DNA of 34,972 nt from Candidatus Omnitrophota bacterium (GTDB lineage Bacteria > Omnitrophota > Omnitrophia > Omnitrophales > Aquincolibacteriaceae), in NCBI GenBank assembly GCA_018883425.1, contig VFQY01000013.1, forward strand, positions 1 to 34,972. Reading direction: 5' to 3'. The translations under genes and the position numbers were made by a program. The notes below the pieces were generated by a model. That model made no database searches and was not told where the DNA came from. It saw only the letters and a program-made list of their open reading frames with translations. This document shows positions 1 to 8,648 of this stretch, in pieces. Within the stretch, counting starts at the first letter, position 1, and every line of letters begins with the position of its first letter.

Positions 1-726
1 AAGGAGTCCTGAGCGTATGGATTCAGTGCGTATCCCCGAAATGACGAGCTTCAACGGAAGACGCGCGCCGTGAAAGGCCTCAATCAGACGCGCCGCATTT
101 TTCCAAGGGCTTTCACCGCCCGCATTAAAAATATAGGGACCGCCGATGCCGTAGCGGGCACCGAGCTTTTCAAGAATCTCCCCTGATTCCTGAACTCGGA
201 ATTCAGACCCTATACCGTTAGGTATGACCCTTATTTTGGATTCAGGAATGGCCATCCGTGAACGGATCCGTTGTCCTGAAACTTGGGAAACCGTAACGAT
301 CTTTGCGGCACGCCGGGCGATTGCAGGCTGGATTTTGCGGTAATAAAGTCGGTCTTGCCAGCAGCGATGCTGCATCTCCTGAAGGGTCGTGTCATGAACC
401 GTGATGATTCTGGGCACCCTCAAAAAAGGAGGCGCTGTATTCGCCGGTGAATGAAAGAGGTCCAGCGCGTCACGCCGTATTGCCGCCGGCAGGGCAGCAA
501 ACTCCCAAAGATGGTATCGGTCCCCCTTGGAAATCCGTACCGGGCGAATTTGAACTCTTGGGTCGACGGGGCCGCGCTCCAGCGTCTCTTGCCGCGGATC
601 ATAATACAGAACGTAGCGCGTATCCTGATCCAGCCGAAGAAGTTCCCGGATCAGATTCTGCAGATAGACGCCGATCCCCTTAAGAACGGGCGAAAACAAA
701 GTACGCGCATCAATGCCTACTCTCAC
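1..726 (-). CDS. Glycosyltransferase family 4 (group 1), 3' part cut off by window start
   Basis: Not in the ORF track because there is no stop inside the window. Open minus-strand frame from GTG at 724-726 to base 1. Translation begins (V/M)RVGIDARTLFSPVLKGIGVYLQNLIRELLRLDQDTRYVLYY and continues ...LFHSPANTAPP...ITVHDTTLQ...IVTVSQVSGQRI...RVIPNGI...YIFNAGGESPWKN, which is a GT4 pattern. The start overlaps the upstream stop by 4 nt. Confidence 0.85.
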   Translation of the reverse strand, partial: MRVGIDARTLFSPVLKGIGVYLQNLIRELLRLDQDTRYVLYYDPRQETLERGPVDPRVQIRPVRISKGDRYHLWEFAALPAAIRRDALDLFHSPANTAPPFLRVPRIITVHDTTLQEMQHRCWQDRLYYRKIQPAIARRAAKIVTVSQVSGQRIRSRMAIPESKIRVIPNGIGSEFRVQESGEILEKLGARYGIGGPYIFNAGGESPWKNAARLIEAFHGARLPLKLVISGIRTESIRSGLL

Positions 727-1868
727 CGTTCGTTTCTCCTTGGGTGCGGCTGCACCCTTAAATTCGATCGCATAAAAGGTTTCTCGAAAACCTGCGACCA
801 GGCAAAACAGATGAGAACAATCGACGGAATAATGAGTAGACAGTCGGTCGCCAGCGCCGGCAGAGGTGACCATGAGAACATCACGGTGGTCACCCAATCA
901 TCCAGCGGCACATGGAGTAGGTAGAGACTGTACGCGAAGCCCCCTACCCAAGACCCCGCCCGGAGAATGGGATTTGCCGAGATAACATCATCTTTTGACC
1001 TAAGCCCCATGAGAACAAAGAAAACGCCCATCAGGAACAGCCCTTCATCAAGCCTCATCTTCAAACTCACAAAGGTCCCGATGGCAACGGCACCGGCGCT
1101 GCACAGCAAAGGATACCCCGGGGAATAAAACTGCAGCACGCCGAGAAAAAAAAACCCCCAACAAGGTAAAAAAAACCCTCGCGGCAAACTTCCCTCCGGC
1201 AGAAAGAAAGCGCAGGCCCAGGCCGCTGTGACGATGCATAAGCTCAGAAAATACCTGGAGCGGTTCAGAAGCGCCAGAAAAATCACCGCATACATCTGGA
1301 CAAGAACCGCAACGAACCATAGCACCCCGTTGATCGGAAGAAACGCGCGGTTTAATCCCCCCTCTGCCGGATAGAACACTCGAGCCAATGTGATGAGGCT
1401 CAGCCAATCAAGCACTCCGTAGCTGTAGAAAAAACTGTCGGATCTCCCCTCCAGAACCAGCACGGCCGCCTGCATGGCGAGGGGCAGAATGAAGCCCGCG
1501 AAGACGAGGCTGAAAAACAAAGGTCCGTAGATCCTTTTCAAACGGTCTTTAAAAAAATCCCAGGGACTCTTTTCTCCCATCAAAACCCGCTGTGCTGCTG
1601 CCGACAAGGCGAACCCGCTTACTAAAAAGAACACGGGCACTCCAAGCCTGCCCAGCTTCACAAGCGCCGTAAAAAAAGGAATCATGCCGGCAGTCCTGTC
1701 GTTGAGCAAATGAAAACAGACGATCCAGAGTATCGCCGCTCCGCGGACCGCATCCAAACATCGGAACCGGGACCCCGCAGAATACCGGCCGATGGCAACT
1801 GGACCGAAGCTTGCGCCTGAAGCAGATCTCTTCGCAACATCCGTACGAGGATCACCGGGCGGATTCAT
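723..1868 (-). CDS. Acyltransferase family 3 (OafA/YrhL-like) membrane protein
   Basis: FRCLDAVRGAAILWIVCFHLLND motif and multiple hydrophobic segments. The ORF track start is 1925, but the internal ATG at 1866-1868 gives an ATGA overlap with the upstream GT2 stop, as for its neighbours. Confidence 0.85.
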   Translation of the reverse strand: MNPPGDPRTDVAKRSASGASFGPVAIGRYSAGSRFRCLDAVRGAAILWIVCFHLLNDRTAGMIPFFTALVKLGRLGVPVFFLVSGFALSAAAQRVLMGEKSPWDFFKDRLKRIYGPLFFSLVFAGFILPLAMQAAVLVLEGRSDSFFYSYGVLDWLSLITLARVFYPAEGGLNRAFLPINGVLWFVAVLVQMYAVIFLALLNRSRYFLSLCIVTAAWACAFFLPEGSLPRGFFLPCWGFFFLGVLQFYSPGYPLLCSAGAVAIGTFVSLKMRLDEGLFLMGVFFVLMGLRSKDDVISANPILRAGSWVGGFAYSLYLLHVPLDDWVTTVMFSWSPLPALATDCLLIIPSIVLICFAWSQVFEKPFMRSNLRVQPHPRRNER

Positions 1869-2821
1869 GGTTTGAGAGGCAGCACCGACGGCCGGCCGCG
1901 GTTGAGTGGCTTGCGCTGGATGCAATCAGCTAGACAGTAGAAAATGGCGCCCAGATAAAAATATCGCTGAAGCCCCAGCCAAACAGATTGACGCACATCA
2001 CCCTTTATGAGTTCATAGGCCGATTGCAGGGTCAGAAGAAAAACATATCGAACCATCCAAAGAGGAACCCTCAAGAAAGTTTTTCCCTGCTGCTCCTCTT
2101 GAACGCCGAACGCGATCGCTCGTCCCTGATTCCAGAAACGGCGCTTAAATGCTTTTTTCGTCCAGCGGCTAAAATCTACCCGGTTATAAACTTTGAGGTC
2201 CTGCAGATACCAAAGCCGAAAACCGGCTTTCATAGCCCGCAAAAAAAGATCAGCGTCCTCAGAATTTCCGAGTCTGTTGATGTCGTAGCCGCCAAGAGTT
2301 TCAAAAACTTTCCGTCGGTAAGCACAGTTAGGCCCGATCAGGGTTTCCGTCATCCTTGTAATCCTGTGTCTTTCGGGTCCGTGGTCCACGATGCCGGCCT
2401 GCCGCTCAAGCTCGGGACCGAACCAGGCGGGCTTTATACCGGTATAGTCCGCTATCACGGGCCCTCCGATGCCGTCCGCGCCGTAACTTTGAAAAGCCTG
2501 CCACAGAGTCAGAAGCCAAGACTCATCCATGCGGCAGTCATCATCGGTAAAAACAAGAATTTCTGCCGTTGCCGACGCAATGGCTGTATTGAGCGCATAC
2601 GACTTTCCTTGCCTTGGTTCGAAAATGCCTCGAAGCGGTACAGGGAAACCCGCACGTCTGACTTCCACGGCCGCAGAGGTTCCGTCGTTGGAATTGTTAT
2701 CCGCGACCACGACCTCAAATTGAAAAAGTCCCCGGGCGTCCTGACGCGCCAAGTGATCGAGCGTGAGCATCAAATCCTCACGCCGGTTGTAGGTTGCAAG
2801 GATGACCGTCATGTCCATCAT
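1865..2821 (-). CDS. Glycosyltransferase family 2
   Basis: MTVILATYNRREDL...VVVADNNSNDGT...EPRQGKSYALNTAI...LVFTDDDCRMD: GT-A fold with DxD-like motif. Confidence 0.9.
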   Translation of the reverse strand: MMDMTVILATYNRREDLMLTLDHLARQDARGLFQFEVVVADNNSNDGTSAAVEVRRAGFPVPLRGIFEPRQGKSYALNTAIASATAEILVFTDDDCRMDESWLLTLWQAFQSYGADGIGGPVIADYTGIKPAWFGPELERQAGIVDHGPERHRITRMTETLIGPNCAYRRKVFETLGGYDINRLGNSEDADLFLRAMKAGFRLWYLQDLKVYNRVDFSRWTKKAFKRRFWNQGRAIAFGVQEEQQGKTFLRVPLWMVRYVFLLTLQSAYELIKGDVRQSVWLGLQRYFYLGAIFYCLADCIQRKPLNRGRPSVLPLKP

Positions 2822-3828
2822 GGTTTCACAGGCCCTTTGAGCTGACGGCGCGCCGGGAGACTTTTGAGTATGATACGAACGGGCTCAGTGACAAACTTGA
2901 GAATCACTTTGAGGACTCCCCAGACGATGACGGCGTAAGGCTTAAATAAAGAGCGGCATCGGGACCATCGTCCTGAGGAATCACCCAGGAAGTAGGTCCC
3001 TAAATCGGGCGAAAGATACAGCGCCCGGATCAGAAGAATCAATCCCCGGATATCGGCTCTGCGCCGGAGCATGGTCACTCCATACAAGTAACAGAAGGCT
3101 TGAGACTTCTTAAAAACAAGGCGGGGTTCGGTCAAATCAACTTGATAAGCCCGAAAGATCTTTTCATAAAAACGCCAGTACCCTTCGTAGGTCTTCTCCA
3201 GGTCGCGCGTGGTTTTGTGCAGGTGGTCCCGGTGCTCGGCCAAGACCTGATCGAGACAAGCTATTTCATAACGCGAAGCGATTCGCAGCCACAAATCCCA
3301 ATCCTCGGCGATGGGCAGCGATGAGTCAAAACATCCCGTTTCTTCAAAGCAATTGCGCCGCACCATCACCGTGCTCGTCGGTACGTTGTTCTCACCGTTG
3401 AGGAGTTCAAGGAACCCGCTCGGGAAAGTGGGCGGACAGAGGCGCTGAGAGTGCTGGCTTCCAAGTTCATAACGGGCCAATCGGGTGGCCAGCAATCCCG
3501 TGCGGGGATTCTGATTCATGAAATCGACCTGAAGGGCCAGCTTATCGGGCCTCCAGGTATCATCCGAATCAAGAAAAGCGACATAGGTGCCTTGAGCCTC
3601 CCGAATACCGGCATTTCGTGCCGCGGAGATCCCCGCGTTCGGCTGCGTGAAATATCGCACCCGATCTCCCCACCTGGAAAGCACGGCTTCCTTTGTGCCA
3701 TCTGTCGATCCATCGTCAATCACGATGAGCTCGTAGTCGCGGAACGTCTGGGCAAAAACACTTTCCAAGGCCTCCTGAAGAAGGCCTTTGCGGTTGTAAG
3801 TCGGAATGATCACGCTGACGCACGGCAT
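2818..3828 (-). CDS. Glycosyltransferase family 2
   Basis: VSVIIPTYNRKGLLQEALESVFAQTFRDYELIVIDDGSTDGT...ISAARNAGIREAQGTYVAFLDSDDTW; 4-nt overlaps with neighbour. Confidence 0.92.
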   Translation of the reverse strand: MPCVSVIIPTYNRKGLLQEALESVFAQTFRDYELIVIDDGSTDGTKEAVLSRWGDRVRYFTQPNAGISAARNAGIREAQGTYVAFLDSDDTWRPDKLALQVDFMNQNPRTGLLATRLARYELGSQHSQRLCPPTFPSGFLELLNGENNVPTSTVMVRRNCFEETGCFDSSLPIAEDWDLWLRIASRYEIACLDQVLAEHRDHLHKTTRDLEKTYEGYWRFYEKIFRAYQVDLTEPRLVFKKSQAFCYLYGVTMLRRRADIRGLILLIRALYLSPDLGTYFLGDSSGRWSRCRSLFKPYAVIVWGVLKVILKFVTEPVRIILKSLPARRQLKGPVKP

Positions 3829-3831
3829 CGT

Positions 3832-4800
3832 TTAGATCCTCTTAAAGACACAAAGTGAGCTCGCCCAACACTCAGGCATAGCATGGATGAGACACTCGCC
3901 CAGTGTATTGGCCGCATACCGGAGCTGCATTTCGGAGGCCACCTTTTCTGCTTTCGTAACAGGCCCTACACGGGCGCGCAGCGTCCGAAGAAGCGCAGAA
4001 AGAGCGTCCCGCCAAACCCAGAGCGGAGCGCCGGTGATGGTGTGACGAAAGCGTCTCTTGAGCTGATGACCGGCGGTCTTGCCTATCGCAGAGAACCAGC
4101 GCCTCATATAGGCCTGCGTCAGCCGCTCGGGTTCGACGCGGTGGTAAATCACGGCATCTGGCTCATAAAAAATACTTTCGTTCAAGTCCTGAGCACGGTC
4201 GAAAAATTCCTTATCCTCACCGCCGACCAGAGAGCCGCCCTTGCGCCCCAGATCCTCACGAAAGCCGCCGATGCGAGCAAACAATCCCCGCCGACACGCG
4301 AGGGCCGCAGTGATCAGGTATTGTCCGGGACGAAATACGTTCGTGCGCACCAGGCCGAAATCCTGACCGATGAGAGGCCCGCCTACTTCTTCAGAAAACC
4401 AATCAGGCACCGGACATTCCCATTTCCTGAGAATTCGGCAGCCCGCCATCACAGCGTCGGTCTCCGCGAAGAGTTTCAGCATGGACGTGAGCCACTGAGG
4501 ATCCGCCAAGATATCATCGTCGAAAAAACAGATCAAATCCCCTTTTGCTTCATGAATACCGGCATTACGCGCGTAAGAAACCCCTTGCTGAGGCTCAAAA
4601 ACATACCGCACAGGAATAGCCTTTTGACGGCTATGTTTCTCGACGGTTTCTGCCGTAGCGTCACTGGAGGAATTGTCTACGACGATTATCTCGGCGCTTA
4701 AACTTTCAGGGATCATCATCTCCAGCAAAGATCGAAGCGTCTCATCCAAAATCGAGCATCGGTTGTAAGTACAAACAACAAGAGAAACAGACGTCATCAT
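3832..4800 (-). CDS. Glycosyltransferase family 2
   Basis: VSLVVCTYNRCSILDETL...IIVVDNSSSDAT...FEPQQGVSYARNAGI...LICFFDDDI. Confidence 0.9.
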   Translation of the reverse strand: MMTSVSLVVCTYNRCSILDETLRSLLEMMIPESLSAEIIVVDNSSSDATAETVEKHSRQKAIPVRYVFEPQQGVSYARNAGIHEAKGDLICFFDDDILADPQWLTSMLKLFAETDAVMAGCRILRKWECPVPDWFSEEVGGPLIGQDFGLVRTNVFRPGQYLITAALACRRGLFARIGGFREDLGRKGGSLVGGEDKEFFDRAQDLNESIFYEPDAVIYHRVEPERLTQAYMRRWFSAIGKTAGHQLKRRFRHTITGAPLWVWRDALSALLRTLRARVGPVTKAEKVASEMQLRYAANTLGECLIHAMPECWASSLCVFKRI

Positions 4801-7133
4801 GAAGCCTGCACTTTCAAGACGGCTTTCTTACAATCGAGTCCCAGCAATGCCAAAGTCTTCCCTGTCATCGCCTGAACCGTGAAAAGACGAAGAACCTTTT
4901 CCCGGGCTCTTATACCCATGGCCCTGATCTCATTCTGGGTCAGATGCGCCATTCTGACCAGTGCCGTGCCAAGCTCTTCAGGATCTCCGGGCCTGACGAC
5001 ATAACCGCAGGAGCTATCGACGACTTCTTTCACGCCCCCGACGTCTGTGGCGATGACCGCTTTGCCCGCGGCCATCGCCTCTAGCAGGACGAAAGGAACG
5101 CCCTCATTATAGGATGGAAGCACGGTGAATCGGCAATAGGCAGCCAGGGCAGGAATGTCTGCGCGAAATCCTATGAACTTCACTCTCTCCTGAAGCCGAA
5201 GGGTCCGAACCTTCGCCTTCAACTGTTCCTCAATCGGCCCCTCTCCGGCTAGAAGAAAAATGCAAGACTCCAGCCGGCTTTCATGCTGATTCAGAGCCTG
5301 CAGAAGAATCTCATGCCCCTTGACCGGGTGAAAACGAGCCGGAACGAGAATGGGCTGAGTCCCGGGAGGCAGATCGAACTCCTGATCGTAAAGCGCACCG
5401 GAAACCTCGCAGCTTGAAGCATCAGGATCCACTCCGTTGTAGATCACTTGGATTCGGCGGGAGGAAAAACCATAATGACGGATGAGCGAGCTCTTCATCA
5501 CTTCCGAGAGGGCGAGAACGGGAAATCTCGCACGCAGAACCAGCTGCGTCAAAAACCGCTCAACAGGACGTAAACGGCGAGGCTCATCAAACAGGTGAAT
5601 GATCATCGCCTTACGCTTGATTCCCGTTAGAGCTGCCGCCGCGCATACATGCGGCAGCGTTGGGAAGGTTCCTAAACTCAGAAAAAGAACATCCAGTTTC
5701 TGTGCCGCGAAAAAATTTCTGAGCGTGAAAGTTAATTTCAAATAGTACAGTACGAGCTTCAGCTGACCTATCCAACCGGCAGGCGTTCTTGCGGCCGGCC
5801 GGGGCGATGAATCAGCAGAGGTTTGAAGCGGGGTGCCTGGCCCCAAGGCACGGCCTTCAGAACCGCCGGGTACCGGAAGAGCTTCTTCATTCAGGGGAAA
5901 AATCTTAGCCCCGAGAGCTTCGATCCGCGAAACGAAGCGCGCTCGGTCCTCGCTCTCAGGACAATAAAGAAAAACGGTGACGTCCGCCGAATCGAATTCC
6001 AGACCGCTGAGTAAACTTTCGACATAACGGCCGTTGCCCCCAAGACCTTTCCCGTAGAGAAATATGCCCGCTTTTTTTTTGGAAATCGCTCCGGCCTTTC
6101 GCTTTTGCTTAAGGAAAAGTCCTCGGAACCAAGCACGGAGAAGCGCGCCATAGGGGCGCAGGGCGTGGTAGAGGGGCAGATCCAATCGTCCCCATCGGAT
6201 TGAAAGACCGATAAGGGGATCAGCTCCAAGAGCCGTGCGAAGAAGCTGCGCACCCCTCGTGGGGTCCCCTTTTTCAATCGCCTCTACCGCCTGACCGCAC
6301 AGACTGACGTTGCGCCTCTTGATCGCCTCGCTGAACTGAGCCGCATCCCCCGGTGCATCGCGCCTCGCAGCTCGCAAAATCCCGAGCACTTCACGGTGGG
6401 TACCCACCAGGCTGTGATGCGACATGTTTCCGGCATGAACGTGATAAGAAACCAGGGCATCCTCAAGCGAGAAGAGACGAGCGGCCCGCACTACTTTCAT
6501 GTAAAACTGATAATCGTGCGCATAGCGGCAGGATTCGTCGAATAAGCCGATTTTATGGTGCAGTTCGCGCCGCACCAAGATGCAGGAGGGAGAATAAATA
6601 ACGGACCCCTGACGGAGAAGCACTTCCAAAGTGACCTCCCCATGCCAGTCCGTGGTTTTGGTGCGGCAGAGCTCACCCTTCTCGTTAATCATTTTAACCG
6701 CGCATCCGACAGCCCCCGCATCGTGAACCTTTTGAAGAAACTTTACCTGGACCTCGAGTTTTGAAGGTTCCCATTCGTCATCATCATCAAGATGCGCGAT
6801 AAATTCTCCAAGAGCGTGCGCAATTCCAATATTTCGGGCCTTTGGCAGCGAAGGGACTGGCTCGTAAAAATAGCGGATCCGCATGCCGCGCTCTTGAAAT
6901 CGCGCCGCAATTTTTTCAGCTTCAGGCGGACAACCGTTCTCGACCACGATCACTTCAAAATTTAAAAAAGTCTGTTTTTCGAGGCTGACGAGAGCCCTCT
7001 CGAGAAGTGCGGGCCTCTTATGCGTGGGAACGATCACGCTCACCCGCGGGCTGGCGGCTGTAACATCCGGCTGGTCCCTGAGAACCCCGGGCTCGGACTT
7101 GCGGGATGATGCAGAACTGTCAGATAAGGACAT
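4797..7133 (-). CDS. Bifunctional glycosyltransferase: N-terminal GT2 + C-terminal GT4 fusion
   Basis: 778 aa. N-terminal VSVIVPTHKRPALLERALVSLEKQTFLNFEVIVVENG...IAHLDDDDEW (GT2). C-terminal KAGIFLYGKGLGGNGRYVESLL...VIYNGVDP...VPARFHPVKGHEILLQAL...FTVLPSYNEGVPFVLLEAMAAGKAVIATDVGGVKEVV (GT4). Confidence 0.92.
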   Translation of the reverse strand: MSLSDSSASSRKSEPGVLRDQPDVTAASPRVSVIVPTHKRPALLERALVSLEKQTFLNFEVIVVENGCPPEAEKIAARFQERGMRIRYFYEPVPSLPKARNIGIAHALGEFIAHLDDDDEWEPSKLEVQVKFLQKVHDAGAVGCAVKMINEKGELCRTKTTDWHGEVTLEVLLRQGSVIYSPSCILVRRELHHKIGLFDESCRYAHDYQFYMKVVRAARLFSLEDALVSYHVHAGNMSHHSLVGTHREVLGILRAARRDAPGDAAQFSEAIKRRNVSLCGQAVEAIEKGDPTRGAQLLRTALGADPLIGLSIRWGRLDLPLYHALRPYGALLRAWFRGLFLKQKRKAGAISKKKAGIFLYGKGLGGNGRYVESLLSGLEFDSADVTVFLYCPESEDRARFVSRIEALGAKIFPLNEEALPVPGGSEGRALGPGTPLQTSADSSPRPAARTPAGWIGQLKLVLYYLKLTFTLRNFFAAQKLDVLFLSLGTFPTLPHVCAAAALTGIKRKAMIIHLFDEPRRLRPVERFLTQLVLRARFPVLALSEVMKSSLIRHYGFSSRRIQVIYNGVDPDASSCEVSGALYDQEFDLPPGTQPILVPARFHPVKGHEILLQALNQHESRLESCIFLLAGEGPIEEQLKAKVRTLRLQERVKFIGFRADIPALAAYCRFTVLPSYNEGVPFVLLEAMAAGKAVIATDVGGVKEVVDSSCGYVVRPGDPEELGTALVRMAHLTQNEIRAMGIRAREKVLRLFTVQAMTGKTLALLGLDCKKAVLKVQAS
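5833..5851. repeat. Short inverted repeat inside the GT2-GT4 linker coding region
   Basis: GTGCCT-ggcccca-AGGCAC; overlaps a GGGGTGCCT 9-mer also present in two intergenic regions. Confidence 0.4.
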
Positions 7134-7136
7134 CGC

Positions 7137-8633
7137 TCAGACTCCAGCCTTACCCGATAAGGTCTTGCCTTCAGAGCGGAAAATAAGCCGGATGATTTCG
7201 AAAAAATCCTGACGGTGAAAGCACCAAAGAGAAGCGGCATAGGCCGAACCTCCGACCGCCGCGCCGAACAAAAGTCTGAGCAGAGGCGAATTCTCAAGCC
7301 GGCCTGAAGCCGTAGATCCCGCAAACCAGCCGCCAAGAACCAGCCCAACGGCCATACACGCCGAGGCAGAGGCTGCGGGCAGGATAGCTGTGACAAACTC
7401 GCTCCATCTGAAAGGCACACTCTTTTTGACCAGGGCAGCATTCATGGGCAGCAGAATCAAATTCACAGCAAGGTCCGAACAGACGGCTCCCATCAATCCC
7501 CCCGCCCTCGTCATGACAATGAGAAGCGGGATGCGCAGAGCCAATCCCGCGAGCGTGACATGCAGAGCGTATTTCGGCCTGCCGCAGGCCATGAATACAG
7601 GTCCCGCGCCGCAGCTGATCGAAGCGAGAAGCTGAACAGCGCAAGCTGCCTGCATGACCGGCACAATGAGCAGCCATTTTTCCCCGTAAAGCGTAAGAAC
7701 AAGATCATGCGCCAACAGCGCCAGCGCTGCACAAAAAGGAACCGTAAAGTAGCAAATGTATTTAAGAACTTTAAGGTAGATGCGCTTGAGCTCGGACGGA
7801 TCGTCCTGCACCGACGCGTAGGCTGGAAAAAGGACTCTCAAAATCAAGTAAGTGAAATGGGTGTTGATGAAGCTCGCAACGTTATTGGCCAGGGCCAAAT
7901 AGCCGACCTTCGTGGTATCCAGCATTCTTCCGACCGCGATGGCGTTTAAATTTTCGGTAAGGAATCTCGCGATGCCGCCAGCCATAAGAACGCTGCCGTA
8001 GCTCCAAAAATCCCTGGCAACAGATTTGCTGAAAATAAACTTTAACCTGAATCCCGAACACTTCCAGCTCAGCACATCCATGACAGCTGTTTTAATGAGA
8101 TAGGCCCACACCAAACTCCAGATACTAGGAGAAATCAGCGCGAACCCGACCGCAGCCGCGCTATTGACGCACCCTCCGGCCAGCTGAATCAGAGAAATCG
8201 TGCGAAACCGCATCTGCCGGGTCAACAAAGCGGAAGGAACCTTGCCGAATCCGTTGATGACGAAAACAAGCGCGAGAGCCTGAATCACCGATTGCGCTTC
8301 GGGGTTCTTAAAAAAAGCAGCGGCAAGAGGTGCGGCCGCGAGACAGAAAATCCCCATCAGGAAACCCGAAACCATGACCAGCCAAAATGCCGTACTGCGG
8401 ACTTCCTCAGAATCCTCTTTGCGCTGTATGAGTCCGGCATCGATCCCGAAGCTTTTGAAGAGCGACAGGCCGTCGATCGCCACAAACGCAAGCGCGAAAA
8501 GGCCGAAGACGGAAGGATCCAGAATCCTGGCCAAAAACGCGAAAGTGACAACCGAAAGCCCCTTGGCGGCAACCTGCAGAACAATCTGCCATTTAAAACC
8601 GCTCACCGTCTTTTTTTTCAGACTCACAAGCAC
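7137..8633 (-). CDS. Polysaccharide flippase, MOP superfamily (Wzx/TuaB-like)
   Basis: 498 aa polytopic protein; SGFKWQIVLQVAAKGLSVVTFAFLARILDPSVFGLFALA...; N terminus and repeated TM pattern typical of Wzx/WzxC. A GTG at 8625-8627 may be the better start (GAGG spacing). Confidence 0.88.
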   Translation of the reverse strand: MLVSLKKKTVSGFKWQIVLQVAAKGLSVVTFAFLARILDPSVFGLFALAFVAIDGLSLFKSFGIDAGLIQRKEDSEEVRSTAFWLVMVSGFLMGIFCLAAAPLAAAFFKNPEAQSVIQALALVFVINGFGKVPSALLTRQMRFRTISLIQLAGGCVNSAAAVGFALISPSIWSLVWAYLIKTAVMDVLSWKCSGFRLKFIFSKSVARDFWSYGSVLMAGGIARFLTENLNAIAVGRMLDTTKVGYLALANNVASFINTHFTYLILRVLFPAYASVQDDPSELKRIYLKVLKYICYFTVPFCAALALLAHDLVLTLYGEKWLLIVPVMQAACAVQLLASISCGAGPVFMACGRPKYALHVTLAGLALRIPLLIVMTRAGGLMGAVCSDLAVNLILLPMNAALVKKSVPFRWSEFVTAILPAASASACMAVGLVLGGWFAGSTASGRLENSPLLRLLFGAAVGGSAYAASLWCFHRQDFFEIIRLIFRSEGKTLSGKAGV

Positions 8634-8648
8634 CCTCGTCCGGACATT

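Noticed and set aside
1988-2845. 285-aa plus-strand ORF
   Set aside because: Antisense to a well-supported GT2; no recognisable domain. The same applies to the other long + strand ORFs (3883..4701, 12061..12783, 29007..29822).
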